Origin: CBFGTV01 sp965652145
GTDB taxonomy: Bacteria; Bacillota; Clostridia; Peptostreptococcales; Natronincolaceae
Reading direction: 5' to 3'
NCBI GenBank assembly: GCA_965652145.1
Contig: CBFGTV010000017.1
Location: forward strand, 1-53,083
Length of the DNA: 53,083 bases
Part shown: one piece after another, positions 33,902 to 42,134 of the stretch
How positions within the stretch are numbered: position 1 is the first letter of the stretch
Layout: each line of letters begins with the position of its first letter
Made by a program: the position numbers and the translations under genes
The notes under the pieces: generated by a model
What the model was told of the DNA's origin: nothing
Database searches by the model: none
What the model saw: only the letters and a program-made list of their open reading frames with translations

Positions 33902-34864
33902 ATGATCGTAGCCAAGGATGGCAGCGGAGACTTTACCAGCCTTCAGGATGCCATTGATGCTGTTCCGGAAGATAATCATGAGCGGGTAAAAATATACGTA
34001 AAAAACGGGATCTATCGACAAAAGGTCAGAATCAATAAGAAAATGATCAGCCTGATCGGAGAAGATCGGGACAGAACCATTATCACCTATGATGAGGGGG
34101 CCTATGAACTTTTAGACAATGGAGAAGCCAGGGGAACCTTTAGAACCTTTAGCTTCTTCATAGGTGGCGACGATTTTTATGCAGAAAACCTTACCTTTGA
34201 AAATGCAGCAGGGGAGGGAGACATCGTGGGGCAGGCTGTCGCAGTTCATATCAATGCCGATCGGGTGAGCTTTAAAAACTGCAGCTTTTTAGCCCATCAG
34301 GATACTCTGTTTACGGGGCCCTATCCCAGAGAAAAACAATTTGAAATCCAACCGGATTATATTCAAACCGACCCGACACGGCAATATTTTGAAGATTGCT
34401 ATATAAGGGGTGATATAGATTTTATTTTTGGCTCCGGTACGGCGGTCTTTAGATACTGTGAAATCCACTCCAATGATCGGGGCAAGGCTATTAACGGGTA
34501 CATTACCGCCCCTTCTACCCCTGAAAATGTAGCCCATGGCCTGGTATTCATTGATTGCAGGCTTACCAGCGATGCCGCTGGAGGAACCGTTTATTTAGGC
34601 AGACCCTGGCGGGACCACGGCAAGGCAGCCTTTATTAATTGCTGGATGGGAGCCCATATACATCCTAAAGGCTGGCATAATTGGGACCAGCCCCATCGGG
34701 AAAAAACCTGCCTATTTGTTGAATACAACAGCAGGGGCCCCGGGGCAAATTTACAGGAACGGGTTGCCTGGGCAAAAACCCTTTCAGAAGAAGAACTGCC
34801 GGTGTATTCCCCAGAGAATATTCTGGCCCATAGCGATGGCTGGGCAGGCAGGCCAAGGGGATAA
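33902..34864 (+). CDS. Pectin methylesterase (CE8), cytosolic
   Basis: 320 residues, right-handed beta-helix. Conserved CE8 motifs: GQAVAVHINADR, the first catalytic Asp in AHQDTLFTG, the second in GDIDFIFGSGTA, and the Arg of YLGRPWRDHG. It de-esterifies methylated galacturonan. No signal peptide is present, so it would act on imported oligogalacturonides rather than polymer. No pectate lyase or uronate transporter is in the window. Start ATG follows AAGGAGG. Confidence 0.9.
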   Translation: MIVAKDGSGDFTSLQDAIDAVPEDNHERVKIYVKNGIYRQKVRINKKMISLIGEDRDRTIITYDEGAYELLDNGEARGTFRTFSFFIGGDDFYAENLTFENAAGEGDIVGQAVAVHINADRVSFKNCSFLAHQDTLFTGPYPREKQFEIQPDYIQTDPTRQYFEDCYIRGDIDFIFGSGTAVFRYCEIHSNDRGKAINGYITAPSTPENVAHGLVFIDCRLTSDAAGGTVYLGRPWRDHGKAAFINCWMGAHIHPKGWHNWDQPHREKTCLFVEYNSRGPGANLQERVAWAKTLSEEELPVYSPENILAHSDGWAGRPRG

Positions 34865-34893
34865 TTGAAATTCTCTCCATTAATCTATCAATT

Positions 34894-34935
34894 AAAAAAG
34901 ACAAGTGAGCTTTATTAGCAAAACTTGTCTTTTTT
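34894..34935. terminator. Bidirectional terminator between pectinesterase and cobalt operon
   Basis: AAAAAAGACAAGT (34894-34906) pairs with ACTTGTCTTTTTT (34923-34935); T-runs on both strands. Confidence 0.9.
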
Positions 34936-34942
34936 ATGCTGT

Positions 34943-35356
34943 TTAAGCCGCCTTACCGGCCTTTTTGCGGTATTGAAAAAATACAGCTATACCAAGAAAA
35001 GCAATGGCAACCAGGGCCATTTTAATCCACTTACCCAGACTAGAGCTGGTCTTGACAGGGTCTCCAACCCGCCATTCCACCCGGTGTCCCATGCCGTCGT
35101 CGGCCACGATATAGGACACCTCAGAACCATCTTCATAATAAAAGCTGCCGGTCTCATCCAGGGTTCCCGTTGAAATCTCTTCTTTGGCCTCATTGTAAAG
35201 GGTTAGTCGAATGTCTTGAGAAAAGCTCCCATCAGCATAATGTACCTTAATCATACCTGGTTCAACTGGTTCAATGATCATCTTATGGCCATATACAGGA
35301 ACCGTAAATAGAACAAAGATCATAGCAACTAACAAAATATTCTTTAAACCCTTCAT
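34943..35356 (-). CDS. CbiN/NikL-like small membrane protein of the ECF transporter
   Basis: 137 residues. An N-terminal signal or membrane segment (5-23, VAMIFVLFTVPVYG) is followed by His24, then an extracytoplasmic beta-rich part (about 25-105) and a C-terminal membrane segment (about 110-128). The two-segment topology is that of CbiN, while the loop reads more like the NikL-type nickel/cobalt accessory protein. It is the last gene of cbiM-ecfT-ecfA on the minus strand, 30 bp after ecfA. Start ATG follows AAGGAGGAG. Role: helps metal loading of CbiM; inferred from position. Confidence 0.7.
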   Translation of the reverse strand: MKGLKNILLVAMIFVLFTVPVYGHKMIIEPVEPGMIKVHYADGSFSQDIRLTLYNEAKEEISTGTLDETGSFYYEDGSEVSYIVADDGMGHRVEWRVGDPVKTSSSLGKWIKMALVAIAFLGIAVFFQYRKKAGKAA

Positions 35357-35386
35357 TTTTTACTCCTCCTTTTTATTATCTTACTT

Positions 35387-36193
35387 CTATTTTCTTTTAA
35401 ATAGCTTAGACAAAGCATCCTTTGCCTCCTGCGGGCTTTTGGGGTTGAAGTCGGTACCAGAAAAAATATCATAAAGGCTGGGCAGCTTAAGTCTAGCCTT
35501 TTTCATTAAAACCTCGTCCTCCAGCAGCTCCCTCGGGCCCTGGGCCAAAACATGGCCTCGATTCAGTACAATACATTCATCGGCCCAGCCATAGGCGAAA
35601 TCAACATCATGGGTAGTGATAACCAGAGTATGCCCCAGGGTATAGAGCTTATCTAAAAGAGCAGTAAGCTGCTGCAGAGAATAGGGGTCCAGTCCCGAAA
35701 AGGGCTCATCAAAAACCATGATAACTGGCTCCATGGCTAAAACACCTGCCATAGCCACCTTCTTTTTTTGTCCCAGACTTAAATTATAGGGAGGGCGGTG
35801 GCCTAAATCTTCAATATCTATCAATTTCATTACCTGCTCAACCCTGTCTTTCACTTGCCCCTCATCAAGGCCTAAATTCCTTGGGCCAAAGGCAATATCC
35901 TCGTAGACAGAAGCCGAAAACAATTGTTCATCGGGATTATCAAAAACAATACCCACCTTTTTACGAATTTCGGTGAGATGGCCCTTACAAACCTCCAGCC
36001 CCATAATGCTAACTTTTCCCCTTTGGGGCAAGAGCAAGCCGTTTAAATGCTGAAGTAGGGTTGATTTTCCGCTGCCATTGGCTCCTAAAATGGCCACACG
36101 GCTCTGTTTTTCAATTAATATCGACACCCCATCCAGGGCCAGGGTTTGATCAGGGTAGTGATAGCTTAAATCACGAATTTCGACAACAGCCAT
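35387..36193 (-). CDS. cbiO: ECF transporter ATPase (CbiO type)
   Basis: 268 residues. Walker A GANGSGKST, Q-loop FDNPDEQLF (the ECF-specific form), signature LSLGQKKKVAMAG, Walker B IMVFDEPFSGLDP and switch His in TTHDVDF. The start is ATG 36193, overlapping the stop of ecfT as TAATG, with GGAGG 5 nt upstream; an upstream ATG at 36205 overlaps that ribosome binding site. Powers cobalt uptake. Confidence 0.92.
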   Translation of the reverse strand: MAVVEIRDLSYHYPDQTLALDGVSILIEKQSRVAILGANGSGKSTLLQHLNGLLLPQRGKVSIMGLEVCKGHLTEIRKKVGIVFDNPDEQLFSASVYEDIAFGPRNLGLDEGQVKDRVEQVMKLIDIEDLGHRPPYNLSLGQKKKVAMAGVLAMEPVIMVFDEPFSGLDPYSLQQLTALLDKLYTLGHTLVITTHDVDFAYGWADECIVLNRGHVLAQGPRELLEDEVLMKKARLKLPSLYDIFSGTDFNPKSPQEAKDALSKLFKRK

Positions 36194-36948
36194 TAGAACC
36201 TCCATTTTTCAATTATATGTAGTAGTATCATACTGCCAAAGAAAAAGCTGGATTTTAGAATATCCATAGAAGTAATCCCCTTGGGGGGACCTGTGGGTAT
36301 TCTGCCATTGAAGCCCCGGGACTGCATAGCTCGATATATTTTTTCAGAGCCATCAATTGATTTTACAATCATTCCACCTATAATTTCGCCATAAATTCGA
36401 TAGGAGCCGGTTCCAACAGAGGGCTTGAAAAGTCTGGCACTAAGAGCTCTGTAAATTTCCACCAGCTTTCCCCAAAACAAAAATAAATAGCGCCATGATA
36501 AAAATAATACTGTAACAATAACAGGGGGCACCTTCAAACTAGCCAAGCCAGTTAATAAATCTAAGGCTGACTGGCTTAAGAATAGTATCAGCATAAGCAG
36601 TAATGCCGATAAGGCTTTAAAGATCAAAAGTAACACCAGCTGTATCCTTCCTTGCTCAAGAGGAAGGCCGCCGCTGATTAATAAAGATAAAGACATGAAC
36701 AATAAAAAGGGCAACAGCCATGAAATTCTGAAAAATATCTGCTTTAGGGTCATACCCATAGACAAAACCATCAGAAATAAACAGAGACAAATGAGCAAAA
36801 GAAGCCAGGGAGTTTTCAAGGATACAATACCAACTAGCATTGACAAACAGGTGACAGTCTTACAACGGGTTTCCCACCGGTGAACCCAGGTGGATTTAAG
36901 GGGCGAAGGGGAAATTCCCTTTATCTCGCTGATTGATTTCATCGTCAT
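36193..36948 (-). CDS. cbiQ: ECF transporter transmembrane protein (CbiQ type)
   Basis: 251 residues with about five membrane segments and the cytoplasmic coupling motifs with Ala-Arg-Gly pattern: ALSARLF and AMQSRGFNGR. These couple the ATPase to the S component. The second motif is the classic ARG-type signature with Ser in place of Ala. Start ATG follows AAGGAG. Sits between cbiM and the ATPase. Confidence 0.88.
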   Translation of the reverse strand: MTMKSISEIKGISPSPLKSTWVHRWETRCKTVTCLSMLVGIVSLKTPWLLLLICLCLFLMVLSMGMTLKQIFFRISWLLPFLLFMSLSLLISGGLPLEQGRIQLVLLLIFKALSALLLMLILFLSQSALDLLTGLASLKVPPVIVTVLFLSWRYLFLFWGKLVEIYRALSARLFKPSVGTGSYRIYGEIIGGMIVKSIDGSEKIYRAMQSRGFNGRIPTGPPKGITSMDILKSSFFFGSMILLHIIEKWRF

Positions 36949-36962
36949 GACTTAGCTCCTTC

Positions 36963-37589
36963 TTACGATGGTATATTGTTTTTTTCATCCTTTGACAGTA
37001 AATGGGGTCTAGTACGATCCATAAAGGCAATGGCAAAGGCTGTTAAAATTCCTTCTATTGCTATCAATGGCAAATGACCCAATAGCAAGAGATTAATCAC
37101 AGAGAAAAGCCCCTGATGATAAGCACTGTTGGAAAAAAACAATACTATTGAGAGAATAGTAGCAGATAAAGCCACCGCCAAAGCCCCCACCAGGCCCCCG
37201 GCCAAATAAACCGGCTTATTTTTTCGAACCTTAAGATACAGGCCATGGCAAACCATAGCCGGTACTGCCACCATAATTGTATTCATCCCCAGGGTGGTTA
37301 ATCCACCATGCTGAAAAAGCAGCGCCTGAAGCAAAAGGCCAGCAAAAACCGCCAGGGTGCTTCTTCGGCCTAAAATAACACCCAACAGTCCCCCCAGTAG
37401 AGGATGAATGGAGCTGGGGCCTACAGGTATACTGATGAGAGAAAAGGTGAAAAAAGTGGCGGTCATCAGACTAACCTTTGGAATCTCCTCCTCCTTGATT
37501 CCCTTAATTGAATAGATCAACATTCCTCCGGCCGCAGCAGAAGTGGCCGCCACAGCTGGCAGGCTTAAAACGCCATCAGATAAATGCAT
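36963..37589 (-). CDS. cbiM: Cobalt ECF transporter substrate-binding protein CbiM
   Basis: 208 residues with six or so membrane segments. The N-terminal MHLSDGVLS carries the His (residue 2) that ligates the metal, so the start must be exactly ATG 37589. An open frame runs on upstream to 37883, but that part is riboswitch and terminator, not protein. Conserved PVGPSSIHPLLGG is present. NikM is a close relative; the cobalamin riboswitch argues for cobalt. Confidence 0.93.
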   Translation of the reverse strand: MHLSDGVLSLPAVAATSAAAGGMLIYSIKGIKEEEIPKVSLMTATFFTFSLISIPVGPSSIHPLLGGLLGVILGRRSTLAVFAGLLLQALLFQHGGLTTLGMNTIMVAVPAMVCHGLYLKVRKNKPVYLAGGLVGALAVALSATILSIVLFFSNSAYHQGLFSVINLLLLGHLPLIAIEGILTAFAIAFMDRTRPHLLSKDEKNNIPS

Positions 37590-37625
37590 AAAAACACCGC
37601 CTTTTTTAAAAATAAAAACTTCAAC

Positions 37626-37650
37626 AAAAAAACCTGTACTTAGGTACAGG
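37626..37650 (-). terminator. Terminator of the cobalamin riboswitch
   Basis: On the minus strand CCTGTAC pairs with GTACAGG around CTAA, followed by TTTTTTT, between riboswitch and cbiM. Confidence 0.9.
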
Positions 37651-37744
37651 AAAAGGATTTCGCCCATCATATTATATAACAATACCAGCTTTAAATAACT
37701 GAAAAGGGCAGCATCCAATTCATGCACCGTGAAATGGAATGTTC

Positions 37745-37915
37745 TACAGCCATACAAGCAGGTATCCTGACTTAGGTTCATTGCTTTTTGCACCTTCCCG
37801 AATCGCTTCAGTGGTATTTTGCAGAAAGACTCCCCATTACAGTGGCGGGACCGTGTTGGATTTACACCAACTTCCCTTTTCATTCGTAAAAACGAAACTT
37901 GTATTGCAACTATTA
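37745..37915 (-). promoter_or_regulatory. Cobalamin riboswitch
   Basis: Minus strand holds the B12-box landmarks: AAGGGAAGTTGGTG, AATCCAACACGGTCCCGCC, CCGCCACTGTAA, then GGGGAGTC and a distal GAACCTAAGTCAGGATACC. Adenosylcobalamin binding would cut cbiM expression through the terminator at 37626-37650. Exact ends are estimated. Confidence 0.93.
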
Positions 37916-37925
37916 AATTGCTTAA

Positions 37926-37954
37926 AGTATAACATGTACATAGGGTAAAATCAA
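37926..37954 (-). promoter_or_regulatory. Promoter of the cobalt ECF operon
   Basis: Minus strand: TTGATT (37954-37949), 17 bp, TATACT (37931-37926), placing the start about 37919, right at the riboswitch. Confidence 0.75.
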
Positions 37955-38177
37955 CCTATTTAAACCTCAAAATATTTAATTTATTTTAAAAGGAATAGTG
38001 GTGATTTTCTCAATTATATGGTAGATTATAAATATAGTACATACACGGCGGACATTTTGAAATATGTCCTCCTGACAAGGTATTATTTGCTGTGAACGAT
38101 AAAAAAGCACCTTTCGGGAAAACCTAAGGAAAAAGCTAAAAAAAACAAGGATTAGAAAATTAATTGGAGGTGTTTTC

Positions 38178-39134
38178 ATGAAAAAAATACTGGTAACCGG
38201 AGCCCTGGGGCAAATTGGGACAGAACTGGTTGTGAAAATGCGAAACCTATATGGGGCAGACAATGTAATCGCTTCTAATCGGGGCGGCGATGAAGATCAT
38301 ATTCTGATAAAGGAGGGGATCTTCGAGGAACTGGACGTTACCGATGGAAAAAAGGTTTTTGAAGTAGCTAAGAAGCATAATGTAGACACCATTATTCACA
38401 TGGCTGCTCTCTTGTCTGCTACGGCAGAAAATAATCCACAGTTGGCCTGGGATGTAAATATGGGAGGATTAATGAATACATTAGAGGTTTCAAAGGAGCT
38501 GAAATGTAAGTTTTTTACCCCCAGCTCAATTGGCGCCTTTGGCCCATCCTCCCCTAAGGATCAAACTCCCCAGGTAACCATTCAAAGGCCCACCACAATG
38601 TATGGTGTCAGCAAGGTTGCAGGTGAATTATTATGCGATTATTACTTTTATAAATTTGGGGTCGATACCAGGGGCGTACGTTTTCCCGGCTTGATTTCCT
38701 ATACCCAGGCCCCCGGCGGAGGAACGACCGATTATGCGGTGCATATCTACTATGAAGCCCTAAGACAAAAAAAATATACCAGCTATATAGCAAAGGGAAC
38801 CTATATGGATATGATGTATATGCCCGATGCCATCAATGCCATCATTGATTTAATGGAGGCTGATCCGGAAAAGCTGAAAAACAGAAATGCCTATAATGTA
38901 ACCGCCATGAGCTTTGAGCCGGAGGAGATTGCAGCAGAAATTAGAAAACACATACCAGAATTTAAAATGGATTACGATGTTGACCCAATGAGACAAGCCA
39001 TTGCCGATAGCTGGCCTAATTCCATTGACCCCTCTGCGGCTGTTGAGGAGTGGGGCTTTAAGGCGGAATATGACTTGGCCAGGATGACGGTAGATATGCT
39101 TGAAAAATTAAAGCAAAAAGGAATCCAAAAATAA
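38178..39134 (+). CDS. L-threonine 3-dehydrogenase, SDR (GalE-like) type
   Basis: 318 residues, extended SDR. NAD-binding TGALGQIGTELV, active Tyr and Lys in MYGVSKVAGE, and the segment GGGTTDYAVHIYYEAL typical of the short-chain threonine dehydrogenase group. It oxidises threonine to 2-amino-3-ketobutyrate. No glycine C-acetyltransferase (kbl) lies beside it. Start ATG follows TGGAGGTG. The 220 bp upstream include a GGACAT/ATGTCC hairpin (38052-38071) whose role is unknown. Confidence 0.87.
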   Translation: MKKILVTGALGQIGTELVVKMRNLYGADNVIASNRGGDEDHILIKEGIFEELDVTDGKKVFEVAKKHNVDTIIHMAALLSATAENNPQLAWDVNMGGLMNTLEVSKELKCKFFTPSSIGAFGPSSPKDQTPQVTIQRPTTMYGVSKVAGELLCDYYFYKFGVDTRGVRFPGLISYTQAPGGGTTDYAVHIYYEALRQKKYTSYIAKGTYMDMMYMPDAINAIIDLMEADPEKLKNRNAYNVTAMSFEPEEIAAEIRKHIPEFKMDYDVDPMRQAIADSWPNSIDPSAAVEEWGFKAEYDLARMTVDMLEKLKQKGIQK

Positions 39135-39157
39135 CTTAATTCCAGGCTAAATACGTT

Positions 39158-39197
39158 AAAAAGGCAGCCACCAATTTTAATTGGTGCTGTCTTTTTT
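39158..39197 (+). terminator. Terminator of the threonine dehydrogenase gene
   Basis: AAAAAGGCAGCCACCAATT pairs with AATTGGTGCTGTCTTTTT with one wobble. Confidence 0.92.
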
Positions 39198-39244
39198 AGT
39201 GAAAATTATTAATATTTAATCGTGGCCAGGAAAAAACAGAGGGA

Positions 39245-39273
39245 TTGTATTTTGTGAAAAATACACTTATAAT
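39245..39273 (+). promoter_or_regulatory. Promoter of the histidine kinase-citG operon
   Basis: TTGTAT (39245-39250), 17 bp, TATAAT (39268-39273). Confidence 0.65.
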
Positions 39274-39335
39274 TAGAAAAAACATGATTTAAAATAGTGT
39301 TTTTCCCGATCACTGAAATACTGTGGAGGTTTATG

Positions 39336-41081
39336 ATGAATGAGGCCATTAAACAATTAAAAAAACAATCAAATTTTAAAATTATCAAGCTAATTTTTTA
39401 CACCCTGTTTATAATGGTGCTTATTTTACTGCTCTTAATTGGAAGTCATAATTATTATAAAAAACTTGAAATCAGCAACCAGCAGCAAAACATCCTAAAT
39501 GTAGTCACCACTGTGGCCCAGCAGCTTGAGGAATTTTTTAAAGCAAAGGATGAGGGCCTGTTGGAAATAATCAATAGGCCTCAGTTTCAACAGGAATATA
39601 TGGCGCTTTTAGCCGGAAATAAACCCGACGCTACGCTGATGAGCCTGTTTTTCAATCTGGGCAGTGACGAGCTCCTTGCCATAGAGCTTCTGGATCAGGC
39701 AGGTGATCTGGTTAAGGCCTATTCCCATTCCAATCAATATTCATTTAAAAAGGATGAGGATATACAGCAGGCTGTTAAGACACAAAAAGCGGTTTATTAT
39801 GCCGACACAAAGGGTGAAAGAAGCATTAACATCATACAGCCCATAGAAATGGATGATTTAGTTCGGGGCTTTGTGCGGGTAAAGATTGATACCAATTATA
39901 TTAATGAAATTTATTTAGCCAATTATCAGTTAAATCGTAAAGGGTATATTTCCCTAAAGGATAGCGAAGGAAGGCTTTTTTTGCACCCGTCGGAAGAAAG
40001 TATTGGCGAAAATGTTATTGAGGTTAGACGCCGTCAGTTCCCTGATTATGATTGGAGCGGTTTGGCGGAAAACGTCAGAAGGCAGCTAAATAGAGAGACC
40101 GGAGTAGGGAGCTACTATTCCATCTGGCCCGGTGAAAGCACCCGGATTAAAAAACTCAGTGCCTTTGCCCCCTGTAATATTGGCGATACCTTTATCATTT
40201 TAAATTTTTCTGCCGACTATATTGAAACAATGACCAGCTTTAGGGGGATTACCAATGCTACCGTTGTTATTTCCCTGCTTTTAATTGTTACCAGTATATT
40301 TATTATTTTTTATATTTATCGCATTGAGATCAAGCAAAATGAGCTGGCTTTAGAAGCAATGTATTTTGATGAGCTGAAGGAAAAAAATGCCCTGCTGCTG
40401 CACCAGTCAAAATTTGCAGCCATGGGAGAAATGCTGGCCACCATTGCCCATCAGCTTAAACAGCCCTTAAATGCCCTTAAGCTGTCAATTTATAACCTTG
40501 AAGATTATCACACCCTTAAGGAAGACGATCAGCGCTATTTAGAGACACTTTTAAATTCAAATCACAGACTGATCGATAAAATTGCTAAAACGATTGATGA
40601 TTTCCAGTACTTTTTTAAACCCCAACCCCCTGATCAGTCCTTTAATCTTTATGAAGCCATAGCCTTTTCAATTGAGCTTAATATGGTGCGAATTAATGAC
40701 TTGGGTGTAGACATTCAAATTAAAGGAAGCAGGGAACTGGTGACAAAGGGAGAAAGCAACATCTTTTCCCAGGTAATACTGAATCTGTTGAATAACTCCA
40801 TCGATGCCTTGAAGGATCAGAAAGGCCCAAAGGAAGTCGTAATCAGCCTACAGGAGGAAAAAAATCAACTGGTAATTGAATTGACCGATAACGGGGGAGG
40901 GATTCAAAATGAGGTTCTGGAAAAGCTCTTTTCCCCCTTTGTAACCTCCAAGGGGGAAAATGGCACCGGGCTGGGGCTTTATATCTCACGGTATATTGTA
41001 AGAGAAAAATTTAATGGTGAGCTAACGATAGAAAACACCCCCCAAGGGGTTAAGGAACGAATTATGTTGCCTAAAATATAA
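39336..41081 (+). CDS. Cache-type sensor histidine kinase of the citrate region
   Basis: 581 residues. Membrane segments at about 14-36 and 305-330 enclose an extracytoplasmic region of about 270 residues that looks like a double Cache sensor (WSGLAENVRRQL, a SYYSIWPG turn, FIILNFSADYIETM before TM2). There is no HAMP or PAS. A coiled stretch leads to the phosphorylated His in TIAHQLKQPLNALKL, then HATPase with NLLNNSIDAL, DNGGGI and GTGLGLYIS. No response regulator adjoins; the receiver-DUF2294 gene at 49102 is the nearest candidate. Start is ATG 39336 (6 nt after GGAGG); ATG 39333 is possible. citG follows 20 bp on. Confidence 0.85.
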   Translation: MNEAIKQLKKQSNFKIIKLIFYTLFIMVLILLLLIGSHNYYKKLEISNQQQNILNVVTTVAQQLEEFFKAKDEGLLEIINRPQFQQEYMALLAGNKPDATLMSLFFNLGSDELLAIELLDQAGDLVKAYSHSNQYSFKKDEDIQQAVKTQKAVYYADTKGERSINIIQPIEMDDLVRGFVRVKIDTNYINEIYLANYQLNRKGYISLKDSEGRLFLHPSEESIGENVIEVRRRQFPDYDWSGLAENVRRQLNRETGVGSYYSIWPGESTRIKKLSAFAPCNIGDTFIILNFSADYIETMTSFRGITNATVVISLLLIVTSIFIIFYIYRIEIKQNELALEAMYFDELKEKNALLLHQSKFAAMGEMLATIAHQLKQPLNALKLSIYNLEDYHTLKEDDQRYLETLLNSNHRLIDKIAKTIDDFQYFFKPQPPDQSFNLYEAIAFSIELNMVRINDLGVDIQIKGSRELVTKGESNIFSQVILNLLNNSIDALKDQKGPKEVVISLQEEKNQLVIELTDNGGGIQNEVLEKLFSPFVTSKGENGTGLGLYISRYIVREKFNGELTIENTPQGVKERIMLPKI

Positions 41082-41101
41082 CATTTCTAGGAGTTGTAGC
41101 G

Positions 41102-41992
41102 ATGAAAAACGAAAAAAACTATCATTTAAGTGAAATGGCCTTTGACATTGGCGGCTTTGCCCTGGAGGCAATGCTCTATGAGGCTGCCTGCTTTCCTTCA
41201 CCGGGGCTGGTTTCGCCGGTTTCCAACGGTGCCCACAGGGACATGAATTATTACACCTTTATTGCCAGCAGTGCAGCCTTGAGCAGGTATTTTATTCTCT
41301 TTACCCAGGAGGGCTTTACGGCCGGTTCAGTAGAAGACATCTTTAAAGGAATCAGAAGCATAGGGCTGGAAGCAGAGAAAGAAATGTTTGAAAAAACTTT
41401 AGGAATCAACACCCATAAGGGAATGCTCTTTCTGCTGGGGATTGCCTGTGCTGCTGTGGGAAAAACCCTTTATGAACAAAAGAGCTTTGCTGATATACCG
41501 GCTGTCATCCGGCAAATGACCAGGGGGCTGGTTGAAAAGGAGCTAGCCCCCTTAAAGGACAACAGTAATCTATCCAATGGTGAACGGCTGTATTTAAAAT
41601 ACAAAACCACAGGAATCCGGGGGGAGGTAGAGGCAGGGATGCCGACGGTATTTGATTGCGGCTTGGCGATTTATAATGCTGCTGCTGATTTGCCCATGAA
41701 TGACAGACTGGTCCATACCCTCCTTGGGATTATGGAAGTTTGCCAGGATTCCACCATATTGCATCGACATTCTCCTGAGGTGCTGGAGCTGGTTCAGCAG
41801 GAGGCCAGGGAGGCCATGGCCCTGGGAGGCATGAGAACTCCCCTGGGGCAGGGAAAGATACAGCATATGGCCAAAAACTTTGTAGAGAAAAATATCAGCC
41901 CCGGCGGAAGTGCAGACCTATTGGGCGTAACCGTTTTTTTTCACCTGGTGGAGAAATATCTCAATTCTATAAAGAATAGGGTTAATCCTTAA
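41102..41992 (+). CDS. citG: Triphosphoribosyl-dephospho-CoA synthase
   Basis: 296 residues. Family motifs: FPSPGLVSPVSNGAHRDM, NTHKGMLFLLGIACAA, and CQDSTILHRHSPEVL. It makes 2'-(5''-triphosphoribosyl)-3'-dephospho-CoA from ATP and dephospho-CoA, the precursor of the citrate lyase prosthetic group that CitX attaches to CitD. It is co-transcribed with the kinase and separated from the lyase genes by citI. Confidence 0.93.
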   Translation: MKNEKNYHLSEMAFDIGGFALEAMLYEAACFPSPGLVSPVSNGAHRDMNYYTFIASSAALSRYFILFTQEGFTAGSVEDIFKGIRSIGLEAEKEMFEKTLGINTHKGMLFLLGIACAAVGKTLYEQKSFADIPAVIRQMTRGLVEKELAPLKDNSNLSNGERLYLKYKTTGIRGEVEAGMPTVFDCGLAIYNAAADLPMNDRLVHTLLGIMEVCQDSTILHRHSPEVLELVQQEAREAMALGGMRTPLGQGKIQHMAKNFVEKNISPGGSADLLGVTVFFHLVEKYLNSIKNRVNP

Positions 41993-42011
41993 TCCTCCCT
42001 GTAAGGGCAAT

Positions 42012-42046
42012 AAAACACAGCCGCATACATGATTGGCTGTGTTTTT
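42012..42046 (+). terminator. Terminator of the kinase-citG operon
   Basis: AAAACACAGCC (42012-42022) pairs with GGCTGTGTTTT (42035-42045). Confidence 0.9.
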
Positions 42047-42134
42047 CCTTGTCTTGAATAACTGCCTTCCAGGCTTAACAGTAAACTCCTTTGAACGGAA
42101 GTATCTTATCAACTAAAGATACCCCGGCGTCTGA

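Noticed and set aside
36963..37883. Long open frame giving CbiM a 98-residue N-terminal extension
   Set aside because: The extension is translated riboswitch and terminator; CbiM needs MHLSDG at its exact N-terminus, which is at 37589.
37739..37948. 69-codon plus-strand frame over the cobalamin riboswitch
   Set aside because: It is the antisense of a structured RNA.
38040..38177. Possible riboswitch before the threonine dehydrogenase gene
   Set aside because: A GGACAT/ATGTCC hairpin exists, but no conserved core of glycine, c-di-GMP, guanidine or other classes could be matched and no terminator follows.
42100..42121. Terminator of citI (GTATCTT/AAGATAC)
   Set aside because: The stem is short and has no T-run on the minus strand; left uncalled.
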